From: Lysobacter sp. FW306-1B-D06B
Lineage (GTDB): Bacteria > Pseudomonadota > Gammaproteobacteria > Xanthomonadales > Xanthomonadaceae
Assembly (NCBI RefSeq): GCF_038446665.1
Contig: NZ_CP151802.1
Coordinates: 248,001-312,000, forward strand
Direction: 5' to 3'
DNA length: 64,000 nucleotides
Shown in pieces: positions 16,252 to 24,325 of the stretch; position 1 is the first letter of the stretch, and each line of letters opens with the position of its first letter. The translations under genes and the position numbers were made by a program. Under the pieces are notes generated by a model, which was not told the DNA's origin, made no database searches, and saw only the letters and a program-made list of their open reading frames with translations.

Positions 16252-18635
16252 TCAGAACGCCCACGACAGGAACAGGCGGAACTCCCAGACGTCGTTGTCG
16301 CTCTGGCCGAGGCTGAGGTAGCCCGCGCTCGCTTCCACGAACATCGCCTGCGACACGAGGGCGCGCGCACCCACGCGCATCGATCCCAGCCACGCCGATG
16401 TGGAGGCCAGGCGCAGGTCCGATGTGAGGATGCCGCCGTCCTGCGGGCGAATGAAGGCGTAGCTCGCGCCGAGCTCGCCATAGGGAATCACGATGCTGCT
16501 GGCGGTGTGGACGGTCCTGCTGACTTCCAGATGTCCTTCGATCGTGCCGTTGTCGAAGCTGTCCTGGGCGACTTGCAGCGCGATGGGCGTGTCGAAGACG
16601 ACGCCGGAGAGCTGGTGGGCATCGTTGTCGTAGTGGCTGTAGCTGAGGGTGAACTTCGGGCGGAGCGTGAATTCGCCTGCCTGGTACTGCCCCGTGGTGT
16701 TCAACGCCAGCGACACGCGCGTGGAGTCGTAGCTTCCGTCCAGCACGGCAATGCGGGTGTCGTTGGACAACCATGCATACACGGCCGAGGCATCCATCGC
16801 CCATCGCGGCGACAGCGCCTGCGCAATGTAGGCGCCGATGCCGTAGCCGTCCGTTTCCTGGCGCAGGTTGCCGTCGAATCCGTTGCTCTCGTTGGTTTCG
16901 TACGACACCAGCAAGCCGGCGACGACGTCGTTGTCGTAGCGGCGGTCGGCACCGAGGGTGAAGTAACTGCCGCTGCCGTCCGTGTCCAGTCCGTGGCGCT
17001 CGTCGGAGGTGTCGAGCGCGCGGCCGTCGAACCACAGGTTCCAGCGCGTGGGCGTTGCGAATTCACGACCCGGCGTGATCGGGACGGATTGGCCGAAGCC
17101 CGATTGCGCCTGCTCCGCGGCGATGCGATCGCAATAGTCCTCGACGTCTCTTTCACGGCCATCGCGTGTCCACTGCGCGCAGGTCGCTGCGGCTTCGTCC
17201 AGGGCTTCGCGGCGCGCGAGCGTGGTGTCGTCGATCGCAGGCACAGGCGTCATCGGTGCGGTCGGCACGGAGGGAATGGTGCCGGTCGGTGGGACCGGGG
17301 CTGCGGGCGAGAGCCCTGTCGGCGGAAGTGTTGCGACAGGAGGCGTCACGCCGCCGGGCAACGTGGGTGTCACCGCAGGCGGCGATGTCGTGGGCACGCC
17401 GGGCGTAAGGCCGGAAGGCGGCAGCGTCGCGATCGGCGGCGCGACACCGCCGGGCATCGTGGGCATCGCGCCGGTGGGTGGAAGTGTTGCGACTGGTGGC
17501 GCGACACCGCCCGGCAGCGCAGGCATCACGCCGGGAGGCGGCAGCGTTGCGATCGGCGGCGCGACACCGCCCGGCACGGTGGGCATCACACCTGAAGGCG
17601 GCAACGTCGCGATCGGCGGTGCAACACCGCCCGGCAGCGCAGGCATCACACCGGAAGGCGGTGCCGAAGGAAGCGCGGGACGCGCGGGCATCGCACCGCC
17701 AGGTGGAAGCGTTGCGACAGGCGGCGCGACACCGCCCGGCACGCCGGAAGGCGGCAGCATGGCGATCGGTGGCGCGACACCGCCTGGCATCGTGGGCATC
17801 ACACCGCGCGGTGGAAGCGTTGCAATGGGTGGCGCGACACCGCCCGGTACGGTGGGCATCACGCCGGAAGGCGGCAACGTCGCGATCGGGGGCGCAACAC
17901 GGCCGGGAATCGTGGGCATCGCGCCGGAAGGCGGCGCTGCAGGCAGCGCTGGACGCGCGGGCATCGCGCCGGTGGGCGGACGTGTTGCCATCGGCGGCGC
18001 GACACCACCGGGACGCGTGGGCATCACACCGGAAGGCGGCGCGGCAGGGCGACCGGGCAGCGTGGGCATCGCGCCGGTGGATGGCAGCGTGGCGATGGGG
18101 GCGGTAATGCCGCCAGGCACCGACGGCGTGAGTGGCGTGAGGTCGCCGATCGAAGATCCACCAGGCGGACGGATTCCGCCGGGCGGGCGAAGTTCGGGCA
18201 ACCGGATGAACGACGGAAAGGTGATGCCACCCTTCTGGTTCTGCGAATCGATCATGCACGGCCGATTGCCTTCGATCACGAGCAACTGGTGCACGCCGCC
18301 ATTGCCGTTGGACACGACGGGCGACAGCGTCACGCGCAGGCCGCGTCGACTGCGCTGCCACTGGTCGACCGTCTGACTGCCCTGCGCCGATTCCAGTTGG
18401 AACGAGCCGGCCCCGGTGGCGGACAACCACACCGAGCGGGCCTCGTTGGCCGTGATGCCCAGGTACGCCAGGCCGCGCGGTCTTTGCACTGCTGCGCGAG
18501 AGCCGCATCGGGTGCGACCAGCCACGCGAGGCCCAGCAGCACGGCCATCGGCAATGGGCGATGGACGAGACGAGCCGCCGTGGAGATGGCCTGATCGGTT
18601 GCCAGGGCAATGTCGCGACTGATCGGCTTGCGCAT
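16252..18635 (-). CDS. Autotransporter with proline-rich repeat passenger, frameshifted after the signal peptide
   Basis: The N-terminus starts at ATG 18635 (GGGGGAGCC in front) with a signal peptide ending APDAALAQQC. At about 18478-18486, in CGCGCGGCC, the frame has to change: the sequence continues as RGLAYLGITANEARSVWLS in the other frame. A domain of ~110 residues is followed by a passenger/linker made of about fifteen 15-20-residue repeats (consensus GVMPTVPGGVAPPIATLPP; DNA 17280-18120). From about 17240 to 16252 lies a typical type V autotransporter barrel ending FRLFLSWAF. The barrel would insert into the outer membrane and display the Pro-rich region. As the sequence stands the gene is broken by one missing base; this may be a real phase-variable or dead allele or a sequence error. 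Confidence 0.7.
17280..18120 (-). repeat. Coding minisatellite in the autotransporter gene
   Basis: Roughly fifteen degenerate units of about 45-60 bases, the commonest being 60 bases (20 residues, consensus GVMPTVPGGVAPPIATLPP). Some units are shortened (for example SGVPGGVAPPVATLPP), evidence of past unit loss. The repeat number could change by slipped pairing and alter the length of the surface-exposed stalk. Confidence 0.8.
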
Positions 18636-18864
18636 GGCTCCCCCAACACAAGGGCGGTCTACGCGACTGGAAATCCCGCTCCGGAGGGGGCCGAAGCAAG
18701 CGCAGATTCTTCTGCTGGCCCGATCATCAGCGCGTGACGATTGGCGTGGAGCGGATCAGGAGGGGGTCGGGAATGGTTTGTCCCTGTGCCGCAGCAGGAA
18801 GCGTCCGTGGATAGTGCGCGAACGAACGCCACTGACCACGCAGCGCGCGCCCCGGACGAAACGC

Positions 18865-18870
18865 TAGACT
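18865..18870 (+). promoter_or_regulatory. Putative -10 box TAGACT
   Basis: Sits 21 bases before ATG 18892, with CAGGGGGATCC as ribosome site between. It belongs to the GCTAxACT series described in the findings. Confidence 0.3.
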
Positions 18871-18891
18871 CGCGCGCAGGGGGATCCATCC

Positions 18892-19755
18892 ATGCGAATC
18901 GCACTGCTTCTGCCGGCGTTGCTGTTGAGCGCGCCGGCCATGGCCCATCGTTGGGTCGAGACCGGTATCGACGACGGTTCCGGCATTTATGTGGACGCAA
19001 ACACGATGCGCCGCAACGGCGACATCGTGGAGGCATGGGCGTTGATCGACGAGACCGTGGCGGCCGATGCGCAGTACGACGGCGAGCAGCGCGTGCGCGC
19101 ACGCCATCACGTCCTGCGCGTGCGTTTCGACTGCGCGGCGCGGCGGTTCGGCACGCTTTCGGTCGTGACTTACGCCAGCACCGATCGCGGCACGGAACTC
19201 TCGCGCCGCGACACCTACGCGCTGGACACGCTGGACGCCGTCGAGGCGAACACCGACCAGGCGGCCTCGCTGGACTTCGCCTGCGCTTACATGCGCGCCG
19301 AGCCGGGGGCGCTAGACGCCGCGCAGACGCGCGCGCGGCAGCCGGGCGCGGGCATGGCCGTCCTCTCGCCGCAGGGCGGGTTCCTGGCTGCGATGGAGCA
19401 GCAGCGTCTGATGCGCGAATTGCCACTGGCCGATGGCACCGCGCGCGTCGTTGCCACGGTGGGACGCGAATCGTCCGCCCGTCCAGGCCGTGTGTTCAAA
19501 CCGTCCGACGTGCTGGAGGCGACGGCGACGATCACGCCCGAACTGCCGGGCCCGGCGACCATCACCGCGCGCTGGTTCGCCGCGGGCGGGAGCGAAGCCA
19601 TCTCCGTCGGACGCGCGGACCGGTTGCTGGAGCAGGCGCCGTTCACCGAAACCTTCCTCGTGCGTCCCACGCCGACGTGGCCGGTGGGCGCGTATCGCGT
19701 CGAGCTTCGTGTAAACGAGCAAACGGCGGCGACGGTGATGTTCGAAGTTCGATAG
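18892..19755 (+). CDS. Exported protein with surface-adhesin-E-like N-terminus
   Basis: A 287-residue protein with a signal peptide (about 1-18, APAMAH). Residues 19-145 (WVETGIDDGSGIYVDANTM, then repeated beta strands and two Cys in FDCAARRFG and DFACAYM) resemble the surface-adhesin protein E-like domain common in xanthomonad periplasmic proteins. The second half (about 175-287) reads as an immunoglobulin-like beta domain ending in FEVR. Probably periplasmic or surface attached; role unknown. ATG 18892 is supported by GGGGGAT upstream. Next gene msrA follows by 51 bases on the same strand. Confidence 0.65.
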   Translation: MRIALLLPALLLSAPAMAHRWVETGIDDGSGIYVDANTMRRNGDIVEAWALIDETVAADAQYDGEQRVRARHHVLRVRFDCAARRFGTLSVVTYASTDRGTELSRRDTYALDTLDAVEANTDQAASLDFACAYMRAEPGALDAAQTRARQPGAGMAVLSPQGGFLAAMEQQRLMRELPLADGTARVVATVGRESSARPGRVFKPSDVLEATATITPELPGPATITARWFAAGGSEAISVGRADRLLEQAPFTETFLVRPTPTWPVGAYRVELRVNEQTAATVMFEVR

Positions 19756-19806
19756 CCATCGCAGTGCTAAGGTCCGGGCCGGGGACCGTTATCGATCGGG
19801 GATGGG

Positions 19807-20322
19807 ATGTCCATGGTAATCAAGACCGAAACCGCGATCCTCGCCGGCGGTTGCTTCTGGGGCATGCAGGCGCTGCTGCGTCGCGTGCCCACGGTGATGT
19901 CCACGCGCGTTGGCTACACCGGCGGCGATGTACTGCATCCCACGTACGACCACCACGGCACGCATGCCGAGGCGATCGAGATCGTGTTCGATCCCGCGCT
20001 GCTTTCGTACCGGCAGATTCTCGAGTTCTTCTTCCAGATCCACGATCCGACGCTGTGGAATCGCCAGGGGCGCGATATCGGCACGCGCTATCGCTCGGCG
20101 ATCTTCTATCTGACCGATGCGCAGCGAGTAACCGCCGAAGCCACCGTTGCGGAGCTGGAAGCGTCCGGCCTGCTTCCGCGCCGAATCGTCACCGCGATCG
20201 AACCTGCGGGGCGCTTCTGGGAGGCGGAAGTGGAGCACCAGGACTACTTCGAACACCACCCGATGCAGCATGCATGCCGTCACCTTCCTCCTGGGTGGCG
20301 GTTGCCGGCGGTGAACGTGTGA
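19807..20322 (+). CDS. msrA: Peptide-methionine (S)-S-oxide reductase MsrA
   Basis: A 171-residue enzyme that reduces S-epimer methionine sulfoxide in proteins and free methionine using thioredoxin. Catalytic Cys16 in GGCFWGM, followed by RVGYTGG, the conserved [14 protein letters not shown] and the [21 protein letters not shown] segment (shown here in part). The C-terminus ends shortly after HQDYFEHHP and is followed by an unusual [10 protein letters not shown], whose Cys may act as resolving Cys. ATG 19807 is the only start consistent with the conserved domain; GGGGATGGG lies upstream. Confidence 0.92.
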   Translation: MSMVIKTETAILAGGCFWGMQALLRRVPTVMSTRVGYTGGDVLHPTYDHHGTHAEAIEIVFDPALLSYRQILEFFFQIHDPTLWNRQGRDIGTRYRSAIFYLTDAQRVTAEATVAELEASGLLPRRIVTAIEPAGRFWEAEVEHQDYFEHHPMQHACRHLPPGWRLPAVNV

Positions 20323-20354
20323 TCTGGTTGCGACGGCTTCTCGTCAAGGCCAAC

Positions 20355-20383
20355 GTAGCCCGGGTAAGCGAAGCGCACCCGGG
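20355..20383. repeat. Dispersed CCCGGGTGCGCTTCG repeat, copy 2 (inverted)
   Basis: Reverse-complement copy reading GTAGCCCGGGTAAGCG then AAGCGCACCCGGG, directly after the msrA gene. Confidence 0.75.
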
Positions 20384-20462
20384 TTCCACCGTGCCCCTCC
20401 ACCTTTCCTCGTGTCGTTGCGACGCTGTCGGTCTCGTCCGCAAATCGACTCCGGCGCGCTCG

Positions 20463-20490
20463 CACCCGGGTGCGCTTCGCTTCGGGCTAC
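20463..20490. repeat. Dispersed CCCGGGTGCGCTTCG repeat, copy 3 (short)
   Basis: Forward copy lacking the TACCC of the second arm (CTTCGGGCTAC). It faces copy 2 across about 80 bases, so the pair could form a large hairpin in the msrA 3' region. Confidence 0.65.
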
Positions 20491-20559
20491 GAGGTTGCTC
20501 AACCGTGCGCACCGCTCTCAGACCGTGAAGCGAAAGCGCAGCGGCGACCGGAGGCTCGA

Positions 20560-21564
20560 TTACTCCGTGCCCAGCTTCCATTGCTTCTTCAGCGCGCTGC
20601 TCATGGCCTCGGAGACATCGCCCTCGCTGGCCGCAGTGAAGGATGCCCACGCCTTGGTCCATGCGTCCGGTCGCCCCACTTCGGCGACGGTCACTTCCAG
20701 TGCGGCCATCGAGGATTCGGCCCCTTCCGGCAAGCCCGGCGGCATCGGCAGGACGGCCGCCTTCGACCAGTCGGGCGTCTCCACGTCCATGCAGTTCCCT
20801 GTGGGGAGCCGCTTGCCGTCGGCGTCGCAGTCGTCATCGATGAGCACCGCTTCCTTGCCGTCGCGCTCGCTCGTCCAGTAGTAGCCGGCGCCGTCTTTTG
20901 CGCCGATGGCCTGCACAGCCAGTCCCGCCGAGAACGCGACGCGGCCCTTGGAGTGGCGTGGCACGAAGCGGTTGAACTCGTAGCCCAGCGGAAGTGCCTT
21001 GAGTGCGCCGCCTTCGCGGCGAAGCACGAAGATCATCGTCGAGGCCAGTTCGACCTTGGGTTTCGGACAGTCCGCCAAGGCATCGACTTGCTGCGTGCAG
21101 TACCACCGCTGCGCGACGACGCAGCTCTGCGAACCGTCGGCACTCCACTTGCGCTTGGCGAACAGGTCGTCGTACTCGGGCGTGTTGCTGTAGCCGGCGG
21201 TGTGCGCCTTGACCTGTTCGGCTGCCTGCTTGCTCAGGTATTTCATGGCCTGTCCCGCGACCCAATCCACCACGATGCTGCCGACGAATGCCGCGGCAGG
21301 CGCCATGAAGGCGCCGACAGGCTCCTCGATGGGCTCCAACACCGGAAACTGCGTGATGCCGCACTCGCGTTGAACGGCTGCGCCAAGTGCGGAGCCCTTC
21401 ATGACCTGCATGCGAGTGGGATCGATGACGCCGTAGAACTGCGTCACCTGCAGCGTGCTGGCCGAGACGATCTCCGGCTTGGGCCGGGCGGCCTGCGCGG
21501 TGGGTGACAGCGATGCGATGGCCACCAGCATCGGCATTCCTACGTACTTCACGACTGCACTCAT
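20560..21564 (-). CDS. Exported hypothetical protein
   Basis: A 334-residue protein with signal peptide (about 1-25, SPTAQA) and five or more Cys (ECGITQF, QSCVVAQRWYC, ADCPKPK, DDDCDADG, TGNCMD), pointing to the periplasm or cell surface. A hydrophobic stretch near residues 77-100 (FMAPAAAFVGSIVVDWVAG) may be a membrane-associated helix. Family not recognised. ATG 21564 has an excellent GGGGGAG ribosome site six bases upstream, which decides the start although the frame continues upstream into the XAC0095-like gene. Confidence 0.65.
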   Translation of the reverse strand: MSAVVKYVGMPMLVAIASLSPTAQAARPKPEIVSASTLQVTQFYGVIDPTRMQVMKGSALGAAVQRECGITQFPVLEPIEEPVGAFMAPAAAFVGSIVVDWVAGQAMKYLSKQAAEQVKAHTAGYSNTPEYDDLFAKRKWSADGSQSCVVAQRWYCTQQVDALADCPKPKVELASTMIFVLRREGGALKALPLGYEFNRFVPRHSKGRVAFSAGLAVQAIGAKDGAGYYWTSERDGKEAVLIDDDCDADGKRLPTGNCMDVETPDWSKAAVLPMPPGLPEGAESSMAALEVTVAEVGRPDAWTKAWASFTAASEGDVSEAMSSALKKQWKLGTE

Positions 21565-22140
21565 CAATACTCCCCCTGTGATGGATACGTCCCTTCGGGC
21601 ACGGCCACGCAGGCGCGCTTGGCGCGCCGCCACCGGCGACCGGTCTGTTGTCGTTACATCACGCTCGCATCCGCCGCGAACGGCGTCCCCATCGAGACGT
21701 GCGGACCGATTCTGGCATGTTCCGGCGTGGATGCCGTCCGCTGCGCGAGCCGGCGCGATCCTGCTGCGGGGACGTGAAAACAGAAAGGCGGCCTCGTGGC
21801 CGCCGTTCTCATCTTCCCGGACACCTTCCCGGTGTGGGAGCGGCTGTCGGGATGCAGCTGGGTAAGGTCGCAGGCCGCACCCGGGTGCACTTCGCTCATG
21901 CAGGCGGCTCGACGACGCTGCCCAGCACTCGTCCAGGTACAGCGCCATGCGGTCGAAGAGTTCGGACAGCGCCTCGGGTTGGATACGGAACTCGTACTCG
22001 CCCGGATCATCGCTTCGCGACTCGGCCAGTTGCGACAGCAGCAACAACTGATCGCGCGTCTGCACCAGCTTGTGGTGCGCGAAGTCGGGCAACAGCACGC
22101 CGCGCAACGCGGCGGGGGAACTGCAAGCTTCCTTTTGCAT
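21565..22140 (-). CDS. XAC0095-like small protein with lost stop codon
   Basis: From ATG 22140 the first ~75 residues (LLPDFAHHKLVQTRDQLLLLSQLAES, shown in part, to LFDRMALYLDECW) match the pattern of XAC0095-like proteins, short cytoplasmic proteins of unknown function restricted to Xanthomonadaceae. The family is usually 70-90 residues, but here the frame runs through a piece of the dispersed repeat (21878-21900), a terminator-like hairpin (21787-21804) and joins the next gene in frame without a stop. Most likely the repeat replaced the original end. The translated tail after about residue 80 should not be trusted as protein. Confidence 0.5.
21774..21804 (-). terminator. Rho-independent terminator, minus strand
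   Basis: GGCGGCC and GGCCGCC (21787-21804, loop four bases) followed on the minus strand by TTTCTGTTTTC. It would end transcripts of the XAC0095-like gene, separating it from the next gene even though the reading frame continues. Confidence 0.65.
21878..21900. repeat. Dispersed CCCGGGTGCGCTTCG repeat, partial copy 4
   Basis: CACCCGGGTGCACTTCGCTCATG: the first half of the element only, inside the 3' part of the XAC0095-like frame. Confidence 0.5.
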
Positions 22141-22666
22141 CGTGGGGTCTCCAGCAAACCAGCCGGCTTGCGCCGCGGGATGCGGCGCAAGGTGTCGGGA
22201 GGTTCGAAACCGAAGCTAGCCGGCCGGGCGTGTTTCCTCTCGCGAGGTGTTGTATTCCGCCGCCCTCCCGACGCAGAGCTGCTTGCGTCGGAATGCCCAG
22301 ACATCAGGCATAAAAAAACCACCGGAATGACGGAGGTGGGTCCCGCTAGCTTTCGGAGTTTCGAAGCTCCTTGCACTGAAGTCTCGTTGTGCACGCATCG
22401 ACATTCAAGGCAATTTCATCGAATGTCGTGAAGAACATTTCGCACTTCATTCAACGCGTGCGACTTGGCTACGCGTGGGTCGCGATGCAGAACGCCACAC
22501 GCGGCAGCCGCTTCCACTACAACAAAAGCTTTGCCACAGCGGAGCTTTCGGACACTTCTGATTCCGAGCGAATTTTCAGACGGATAGCGTTGGCCCAGCT
22601 GCGTCGTACACGGAGAGTATTCGACGCACGTTGCGACGAATCACGTCCACTTCAGCGGGTGCATCC
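22141..22666. other. Gene-poor 526-base region with structured element
   Basis: Contains a perfect 10-bp hairpin at 22167-22191 just before the XAC0095-like start, an inverted-repeat-bounded segment at 22198-22370 and, from 22371 to 22666, comparatively AT-richer sequence without a recognisable gene. The last part is the leader of the PAAR gene. Short frames inside (for example the minus-strand frame from 22404) have no clear ribosome site. Confidence 0.5.
22198..22370 (-). repeat. Inverted-repeat-bounded element with internal hairpins
   Basis: The ends GGAGGTTCGAAACCGAAGC... (22198-22223) and ...GCTTTCGGAGTTTCGAAGCTCC (22343-22370) are imperfect inverted copies. Inside are CGACGCA/TGCGTCG (22269-22290) and CCTCGCGAGAGG-type hairpins, and a seven-A run at 22312-22318 that, on the minus strand, follows a short stem as in a terminator. 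Could be a small mobile repeat or a structured RNA. Confidence 0.4.
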
Positions 22667-23245
22667 ATGGCCGAGCGCTACGTAATTGTCGTTGGAGACC
22701 CCACCACGGGCGGCGGGACCGCCATCGAAGGTCTTTCGACGTTTCATATCGAATGCCTCGACGGAAGCAGCCGCCCCGTCGTCTGCGTCGGACATGCAGT
22801 CGTGTGTGATCAATGCGGACCTACTGTTGTAGCCGAAGGCGTGACGTTCTTCTTTTCCAACCACCCTGCCGCCTTCGACGGCTGCTCGTTGGCGTGTGGA
22901 CACAGACTCGTTTCGGTAAACCAACGCAACGTTTCGGTTGAGCTTGCCAATCGCAGCGGCGTATCGGATGCATACACCAATCTGTCGTCCGCGCTGATGT
23001 CGAGAACTCACTCGTCCGCGTTCGACCTTCGCTTCCTCCTGAACAGCGCGAAGTCCGGTGGACCCATTGCAGGCCTTCGGTATCGGATCACGTTGGAATC
23101 CGGAAAGGTCTTCGAGGGAACTACGGACGCCTTCGGCTTGACCCAGTCAGCCCATTCCGATCTTCCCGAAACCGCAACAATTGAGGTGATCTATGCCGAG
23201 GAATCAACCGGACCCGCGGCCCGTACGGATTCCTGCGGGTGTTAA
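22667..23245 (+). CDS. PAAR-domain type VI secretion spike-tip protein
   Basis: A 192-residue protein. Residues 1-100 form a PAAR domain (VVGDPTTGGG at 8-17, GHAVVCDQCG, ACGHRLVSVN with paired Cys/His for metal binding), the cone that caps VgrG on the T6SS tube and carries effectors. Residues about 112-192 (LRYRITLESGKVFEGTTDAFG) look like a transthyretin-like adaptor extension, ending TDSCGC. The next gene overlaps it by 53 bases, so the two are made together. No other T6SS structural gene is in the window, so this is an orphan cargo module delivered by a T6SS encoded elsewhere. ATG 22667 has only a weak ribosome site. Confidence 0.8.
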   Translation: MAERYVIVVGDPTTGGGTAIEGLSTFHIECLDGSSRPVVCVGHAVVCDQCGPTVVAEGVTFFFSNHPAAFDGCSLACGHRLVSVNQRNVSVELANRSGVSDAYTNLSSALMSRTHSSAFDLRFLLNSAKSGGPIAGLRYRITLESGKVFEGTTDAFGLTQSAHSDLPETATIEVIYAEESTGPAARTDSCGC

Positions 23246-23645
23246 CGGCGCCAACCTGGCGCTACGCTGCCAGCGAATCCTCACGCCCGCAGGTGACCGC
23301 AACCCGGCGGTCATCCAGATCCCAGCAAGACGGCTGAGCGGCGCATCCTGGGTGTCCGAGTTCCCCACAAGCACGAGCACGGACGACCTGACCTCTCCGT
23401 TTCGGGAGAACGCAGCCGCCTTTATCGCAGCACTCCGCAGAGCCGGTGCAGGCGTGACCATATCGGCGACGCTAAGACCCCGTGAGCGCGCCTTTCTCAT
23501 GCACTGGTCGTGGAAAATCGTCAATGACAACGTCGATCCTCGGAACGTCCCCGCCCATGAAGGAGTGGACATTGAGTGGAAGCATACCGATGACAACGGC
23601 GAATACTCGGAACGCGCTTCCCGTGCCGCGGCTACGGCGATGTGA
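23193..23645 (+). CDS. T6SS effector candidate, N-terminal part of split M15-like peptidase
   Basis: A 150-residue frame starting inside the end of the PAAR gene. It contains ATLRPRERAFLMHWSW and EGVDIEWKH before ending ASRAAATAM-stop. In comparable peptidoglycan peptidases this segment precedes the zinc site; here the zinc site lies in the next frame (23642-23902). The two frames together give a protein of about 235 residues. Either a frameshift mutation, a sequence error or a -1 translational event at GCGATGTGA explains the split. Function (cell-wall cleavage in rival bacteria) is inferred from motifs and neighbours. Confidence 0.6.
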   Translation: MPRNQPDPRPVRIPAGVNGANLALRCQRILTPAGDRNPAVIQIPARRLSGASWVSEFPTSTSTDDLTSPFRENAAAFIAALRRAGAGVTISATLRPRERAFLMHWSWKIVNDNVDPRNVPAHEGVDIEWKHTDDNGEYSERASRAAATAM

Positions 23646-23902
23646 ATGCATACGGCATGCAGAACCTGCGCACGGCACCCGCGCTCAACTCCCGACATAT
23701 CGAAGGAAACGCGATCGACATGACCATTGGCTGGCAAGGCACGCTAGACATCCAGGTCCCGTCTGGACTCCAAGAGGCTATCGCAACGACTCCGCGCGAT
23801 GGCATGAACCACGACCTGCGCTCAGTAGGCGCCAGCTATGGCGTCGTCAAGTTCCGTGGCGGCGATAGAGACCGCCCTCATTGGTCCAACGATGGGCGCT
23901 GA
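23642..23902 (+). CDS. Zinc-site half of the split M15-like peptidoglycan peptidase
   Basis: Reads from GTG 23642, overlapping the previous stop as GTGA. It carries SRHIEGNAID, a perfect SxHxxGxAxD motif (H19, D26) of the M15 D,D/L,D-peptidases, and the third zinc ligand near the end in DRDRPHWS (H80). This is the catalytic part of a peptidoglycan peptidase. The overlap could allow translational coupling, yielding two polypeptides, but the smooth continuity AAATAM|NAYGMQ suggests one ancestral protein. Its stop lies two bases before the lipoprotein start. Confidence 0.65.
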   Translation: MNAYGMQNLRTAPALNSRHIEGNAIDMTIGWQGTLDIQVPSGLQEAIATTPRDGMNHDLRSVGASYGVVKFRGGDRDRPHWSNDGR

Positions 23903-23904
23903 CC

Positions 23905-24237
23905 ATGAAGCCCTCCAACGCAGCTCCTGCACTGCTCGCAGCAATACTCTCCGCTTGCAGCCCACGGGTTGGTTCTCCGCCGAAGCATGCCGACGAAATC
24001 CCGAAGGACGTAAGCACCTTCATCGACCGCCGCGATACGTGCGACTACTTCCGCGGGGAGATCCCTGACCCCGGCCAGTCGGATCGCGCACGCGAAGTGG
24101 AAGAAGGCCTAAAGGAGTACTGCACCGGCACAGATGAAAGCCTCGCTCACCTGCGCTCGAAGTACGCAACAGATCCACAGATTTCAGCGAAGCTCGCAGA
24201 GTATGAGGAGTTGATCGAGGCGCCGTCGCAGAGATGA
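23905..24237 (+). CDS. Lipoprotein, probable immunity protein for the peptidase
   Basis: A 110-residue protein with a short lipoprotein signal (LLAAILSAC, Cys at about residue 21) and a helical mature part with two Cys (DTCDYFRGE, KEYCTGTDE). Start two bases after the peptidase stop, so co-translated. Small lipoproteins of this form, with the RRxxCDxFRGE...YCxGTD pattern, stand next to cell-wall-directed T6SS cargo in many xanthomonads and are expected to protect the periplasm of the producer and its kin. The immunity role is inferred from position, size and targeting. Confidence 0.65.
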   Translation: MKPSNAAPALLAAILSACSPRVGSPPKHADEIPKDVSTFIDRRDTCDYFRGEIPDPGQSDRAREVEEGLKEYCTGTDESLAHLRSKYATDPQISAKLAEYEELIEAPSQR

Positions 24238-24296
24238 ACCTGCGCATGTCTTGGCCTCGCGATCAGGGCGCATCTGACAATGGTTCCGTGACAACA

Positions 24297-24325
24297 CCCG
24301 GGTGCGCTTCGCTTACCCGGGCTAC
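24297..24325. repeat. Dispersed CCCGGGTGCGCTTCG repeat, copy 5
   Basis: Full forward copy, CCCGGGTGCGCTTCG then CTTACCCGGGCTAC. On the minus strand its end supplies the TAG stop (24322-24324) of the truncated gene to its right. Confidence 0.75.

Noticed and set aside
17222..18376. Gly-rich plus-strand frame with regular GGSVAIGGATPPG units
   Set aside because: Looks like a repeat protein but is the reverse complement of the autotransporter proline repeat; no start signal or signal peptide.
22216..22404. Small minus-strand frame of 62 codons before the XAC0095-like gene
   Set aside because: Runs through the terminator-like T-run and hairpins, without a ribosome site; more likely non-coding element sequence.
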